From: an uncultured Oscillibacter sp.
Lineage (GTDB): Bacteria > Bacillota > Clostridia > Oscillospirales > Oscillospiraceae
Length of the DNA stretch: 14,364 nt
Direction of reading: 5' to 3'
Assembly: GCA_910587875.1 (NCBI GenBank)
Contig: CAJUOD010000073.1
Span: 1-14,364, forward strand
Both the position numbers and the translations under genes were made by a program. Below the pieces are notes generated by a model. The model had not been told where the DNA came from. It made no database searches and saw only the letters and a list, made by a program, of their open reading frames with translations. Below, one piece after another: positions 11,556 to 14,364 of this stretch; the first letter of the stretch is position 1; every line of letters begins with the position of its first letter.

Positions 11556-11888
11556 AGATAGAATAAACTCCTTACCAATATAAAAAGATGTATCGCGGCC
11601 CGGTATCCGGAATCTGGGCATAGCAAAGAAGAGACGCCCTCTGTCCGCCCGGCCCCGTTACGCCGGCGGGGGTTTGGCTGCGTCCTGTCTTGTCCGGATA
11701 TGAAAGCCGCTGAGGGCTGGAAAAGCCCTATCTATTATTTGACCAGCCGGGAAGCGCGTCCCGCCCTGGAAAAATACGTGATGAAAACCCATTCCAGGCG
11801 CCGTTTTCCAGGCCGCTGGAATGTCAACTCGGTATAGTATAGCACAGGAAGACCCGTTTGTATACAAAAACTTTTGGAAATTCGCCGG
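11556..11888. other. Intergenic region between rnj and radC
   Basis: It holds the rnj leader and the approach to the radC promoter. No strong rnj promoter could be picked. Notable are four TTCCAG/CTGGAA half-sites within about 60 bases (11765-11771, 11792-11797, 11806-11811, 11816-11821), the last two forming a perfect dyad TTCCAG-GCCG-CTGGAA. There is also an AGGGCT/AGCCCT stem near 11713-11729 in the rnj leader. A 45-codon open frame from 11700 has no ribosome site and is not called. Confidence 0.45.
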
Positions 11889-11892
11889 AAGA

Positions 11893-11921
11893 TTGACGGC
11901 GGAGGGAAAATATGCTATCAT
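11893..11921 (+). promoter_or_regulatory. Promoter of radC
   Basis: TTGACG (11893-11898), 17 bp, and TATCAT (11916-11921) preceded by TGC, an extended -10. The start is near 11928. Confidence 0.8.
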
Positions 11922-11940
11922 ATTTGCCGAATGTCAAGCC

Positions 11941-11974
11941 CCGGCCCCGCCTCCCCGGCGGCGTGCGGGGCCGG
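11941..11974 (+). promoter_or_regulatory. GC-rich hairpin in the radC leader
   Basis: Perfect 10-bp arms CCGGCCCCGC and GCGGGGCCGG enclose a 14-base loop. It ends just before the GGAAGGTGAG ribosome site and has no T-run. It could stabilise the mRNA or affect initiation; the role is unknown. Confidence 0.6.
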
Positions 11975-11988
11975 TGGAAGGTGAGTCT

Positions 11989-12660
11989 ATGGGCGTTCAC
12001 GACGGGCACCGGGAGCGGATGCGCAAGCGTTTTTCAGAGAATGGCCTGAGCGGCTTCGCCGACCACGAGGTTCTGGAGCTGCTGCTCTACTACGCCCTCC
12101 CCCGGGGAGACGTGAACCCCCTGGCCCACGCCCTGACGGACCGGTTCGGCAGCCTCTCCGGCGTGCTCACCGCCCCCGTGGAGCTGCTGAGGGAGGTGGA
12201 CGGCGTGGGGGAGCGGACGGCGCTGCTGCTGCGCCTGGTCTCCCAGGTGGGCCAGAGGGTACGGCTGGCGTCCCTGGAGGAGGGCCTGGCCCTGACCACC
12301 CGGAAGCAGGTGGGGGACTACCTCCTGGAGCTCTTCTCCCAGGAGCGGAATGAGACGGTGTATCAGCTCTGCCTGGACGGGAAGGGCAAGCTGCTGGCCA
12401 GCCGCCGCCTGGGTTCGGGCAGCGCCTCTGCGGTGACCCTGGACGTGCGCAACGTGGTGCAGAACGCCATTTTGTACTCCGCCAGCTCCGTCATCCTGGC
12501 CCACAACCACCCCAGCGGCGTGGCCCTGCCCTCCCAGGAGGACCAGACGGCCACCCGCCGGGCGCGGGAGGCCCTGGCCGCCATCGACGTGCGGCTGGTG
12601 GACCACATCATCGTGGCGGACCACGATTTCATCTCCTTCTCCGATTCCGGCTTCCTCTGA
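11989..12660 (+). CDS. radC: RadC/YeeS-type JAMM domain protein
   Basis: The product is 223 residues, the standard length. The N-terminal half has the helix-hairpin-helix-like UPF0758 part (GFADHEVLELLLYYALPRGD, LREVDGVGERTALLL). The C-terminal half is the JAB/MPN (JAMM) metalloprotease-like domain with the metal motif HNHPSG (172-177) and Asp185 in PSQED. Despite the name, a role in DNA repair is not established for the family. The start at 11989 is backed by AAGGTGAG and the family N-terminus; in-frame upstream starts would lie before the promoter. It has its own promoter and is divergent from rnj. uvrB follows 106 bp downstream with a separate promoter and no clear terminator between. Confidence 0.92.
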   Translation: MGVHDGHRERMRKRFSENGLSGFADHEVLELLLYYALPRGDVNPLAHALTDRFGSLSGVLTAPVELLREVDGVGERTALLLRLVSQVGQRVRLASLEEGLALTTRKQVGDYLLELFSQERNETVYQLCLDGKGKLLASRRLGSGSASAVTLDVRNVVQNAILYSASSVILAHNHPSGVALPSQEDQTATRRAREALAAIDVRLVDHIIVADHDFISFSDSGFL

Positions 12661-12692
12661 CGGGAGGGCCCGCGCATCTCTCAAAAATATAT

Positions 12693-12706
12693 CGAACAAA
12701 TGTTGT
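12693..12706 (+). promoter_or_regulatory. LexA/DinR-like SOS box of uvrB
   Basis: CGAACAAATGTTGT matches 12 of 14 positions of the Gram-positive LexA consensus CGAACRNRYGTTYC. It overlaps the -35 element of the uvrB promoter, the expected place for SOS repression. The two mismatches are at the right edge. Confidence 0.7.
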
Positions 12707-12731
12707 AATTTGGGCGGGCCTGTGGTATGAT
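12703..12731 (+). promoter_or_regulatory. Promoter of uvrB
   Basis: TTGTAA (12703-12708), 17 bp, TATGAT (12726-12731) preceded by TGG, an extended -10. The leader is about 30 bases. Confidence 0.8.
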
Positions 12732-12766
12732 AGGCCCTGTACAAAACCAGGCGGCAGGAGGTCCCC

Positions 12767-14364
12767 ATGCCAAAATTCCAAGTCGTATCCGAATACCGGC
12801 CCTCCGGCGACCAGCCGGAGGCCATCGCCGCCCTGGCGGCGGGCATCGAGAGCGGGCTGAAGGAGCAGGTCCTCCTGGGCGTCACCGGCTCCGGCAAGAC
12901 CTTCACCATGGCCAAGGTCATCGAGGCCGTCCAGCGGCCCACCCTGGTGCTGGCCCACAACAAGACCCTGGCCGCCCAGCTGTGCGAGGAGTTCAAGGAG
13001 TTCTTTCCCAACAACGCCGTGGAGTACTTCGTCTCCTACTACGACTACTACCAGCCGGAGGCCTATATCCCCCACACGGACACCTATATCGCCAAGGACG
13101 CCTCCACCAACGATGAAATCGACCGCCTCCGCCTCTCCGCCACCTGCGCCCTGCTGGAGCGGCGGGACGTGATTGTGGTCTCCTCCGTCTCCTGCATCTA
13201 CGGCCTGGGGGAGCCGGACGACTTCGCCAAGATGGTGGTCTCCCTCCGGGCCGGGGCGGAGTGGGACCGGGACGAGCTTTTGCGCCGCCTGGTGGAGATC
13301 CGCTATGAACGCAACGATATCGCCTTCGAGCGGAACATGTTCCGGGTCCGGGGGGACACGGTGGAGATCTACCCCGCCTATTACAAGGACAAGGCCATCC
13401 GGGTGGAGTTCTTCGGGGACGAGATCGAGCGGGTCAGCGAGTTCAACCCCGTCACGGGCTCCGTGAACCGGGTGCTGAACCACATCGCCATTTATCCCGC
13501 CAGCCACTATGTCACCACCAAGGACAAAATGGACCGGGCCATCGGGGAAATCCGAAGGGAGCTGGAGGAGCAAGTCCGGGTCTTCACGGACAATAACCAG
13601 CTGGTGGAGGCCCAGCGCATCCGCCAGCGGACGGAATACGACATGGAGATGATGCAGGAGCTGGGCTACTGCTCCGGCATCGAAAACTACTCCCGCATCA
13701 TCTCCGAGCGGCCCCGGGGCTCCGCCCCCATGACGCTGCTGGACTTCTTCCCGGACGACTTTGTGCTGTTTGTGGACGAGAGCCACGTGACCCTTCCCCA
13801 GGTCCGGGCCATGTACAACGGCGACCACGCCCGGAAGGACTCCCTGGTCAAATACGGCTTCCGCCTCCCCTGCGCCTACGACAACCGCCCGCTGAAGTTC
13901 GAGGAGTTCGAGGGCCGGATCGGCCAGGCCGTCTTCGTCTCCGCCACCCCCGGCCCCTATGAGCGGGAGCGGGCGGACCAGGTGGTGGAGCAGGTCATCC
14001 GCCCCACGGGCCTGCTGGACCCCCGGGTGGAGGTCCGGCCCGTCACCGGGCAGATCGACGACCTCATGGAGGAGATCAACGCCCGGGCGGCGAAGGACGA
14101 GCGGGTATTGGTCACCACGCTGACCAAGAAAATGGCGGAGGACCTGACGGAGTATTTCAAGAACGCCGGGATCAAGGTCCGGTATATGCACTCCGACGTG
14201 GAGACCATCGAGCGCATGGAGATCATCCGGGACCTGCGCCTGGGGAAGTTCGACGTGCTCATCGGCATCAACCTCCTGCGGGAGGGCCTGGACCTGCCGG
14301 AGGTCAGCCTGGTGGCCGTGCTGGACGCGGACAAGGAGGGCTTCCTCCGCTCCGAGACCTCCCT
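12767..14364 (+). CDS. uvrB: Excinuclease ABC subunit B, C-terminus cut by window edge
   Basis: About 532 of the usual 660 or so residues are present. UvrB is the damage-verifying helicase-like subunit of nucleotide excision repair, loaded by UvrA and binding UvrC. Seen are the N-terminus FQVVSEYRPSGDQPEAI, Walker A GVTGSGKT (38-45), the beta-hairpin region YYDYYQPEAYIP (about 91-102), SSVSCIYGLGEP, the Walker B-like VDESH, FVSATPGPYE and the helicase motif LLREGLDLPEVSLVA. The UvrC-binding C-terminal part lies outside. AGGAGGT precedes the ATG by four bases. It is probably SOS-controlled through the LexA-like box over its promoter. Confidence 0.97.
   Translation, partial: MPKFQVVSEYRPSGDQPEAIAALAAGIESGLKEQVLLGVTGSGKTFTMAKVIEAVQRPTLVLAHNKTLAAQLCEEFKEFFPNNAVEYFVSYYDYYQPEAYIPHTDTYIAKDASTNDEIDRLRLSATCALLERRDVIVVSSVSCIYGLGEPDDFAKMVVSLRAGAEWDRDELLRRLVEIRYERNDIAFERNMFRVRGDTVEIYPAYYKDKAIRVEFFGDEIERVSEFNPVTGSVNRVLNHIAIYPASHYVTTKDKMDRAIGEIRRELEEQVRVFTDNNQLVEAQRIRQRTEYDMEMMQELGYCSGIENYSRIISERPRGSAPMTLLDFFPDDFVLFVDESHVTLPQVRAMYNGDHARKDSLVKYGFRLPCAYDNRPLKFEEFEGRIGQAVFVSATPGPYERERADQVVEQVIRPTGLLDPRVEVRPVTGQIDDLMEEINARAAKDERVLVTTLTKKMAEDLTEYFKNAGIKVRYMHSDVETIERMEIIRDLRLGKFDVLIGINLLREGLDLPEVSLVAVLDADKEGFLRSETS

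Noticed and set aside
10137..11561. Long plus-strand open frame opposite rnj
   Set aside because: The His/Gly/Asp/Val-rich product is without motifs and exactly antisense to a conserved gene.
11700..11837. 45-codon plus-strand open frame between rnj and radC
   Set aside because: No ribosome site, no recognisable feature, and it crosses the clustered dyads.
12629..14191. Long minus-strand open frame opposite uvrB
   Set aside because: It is antisense to conserved uvrB; no ribosome site and no recognisable domain.
1..14364. CRISPR arrays, tRNA/rRNA genes, insertion sequences, transposase or integrase genes
   Set aside because: None seen: no regularly spaced direct repeats, no tRNA cloverleaf or rRNA signatures, and no transposase or integrase motifs in any frame.

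Overview
The window is about 14.4 kb of GC-rich, densely coding chromosome. Codon use strongly favours G/C at third positions, ribosome binding sites are AGGAGG-like, promoters are of the sigma-A type, and a LexA/DinR-type SOS box and an RNase J gene are present. Together these point to a Gram-positive clostridial relative, most likely an Oscillospiraceae gut bacterium (Flavonifractor, Lawsonibacter or Oscillibacter type). This taxonomic call is an inference from style and protein families, not from a marker gene. The uvrB gene is cut by the right edge and an efflux adaptor gene by the left edge.

Left part (1-2434, minus strand): an efflux-type operon, tetR - tolC-like - membrane fusion lipoprotein. 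It is read from a perfect consensus promoter with two palindromic operators at its start site. A second, MerR-type promoter with a 19-bp spacer lies between tetR and tolC. Next (2471-3279) comes a two-gene unit of a small XRE repressor and a four-helix membrane protein, with three copies of a 16-bp palindromic operator in and after its promoter. A divergent promoter drives a zinc/manganese-type substrate-binding lipoprotein (3359-4315), followed by a gene of unknown function and a translationally coupled DUF2461 gene (4349-5343).

Middle (5340-8408): an HD-domain hydrolase, a DEAD-box RNA helicase and a small XRE regulator are bracketed by two inverted copies of what looks like a type I toxin-antitoxin module. 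Each copy has a 27-28 residue hydrophobic peptide ending in KKK with a conserved leader hairpin. A TTGACA-N17-TATACT promoter on the other strand reads a short RNA of about 95 nt into the toxin 3' end. The last codons of the toxin form one arm of a shared bidirectional terminator. The 5' ends of both RNAs of each module share a sequence motif. These peptides are too short for routine gene calling and are the most interesting content of the window.

Right part (8420-14364): a secreted transglutaminase-like protein is preceded by a roughly 290-nt structured leader with its own promoter and an internal terminator, which suggests an undescribed cis-regulatory or small RNA. Then come rnj (RNase J, minus strand), radC and uvrB (plus strand). 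uvrB has a LexA-like box over its -35 element. Many long open frames opposite the real genes are artefacts of high GC content.
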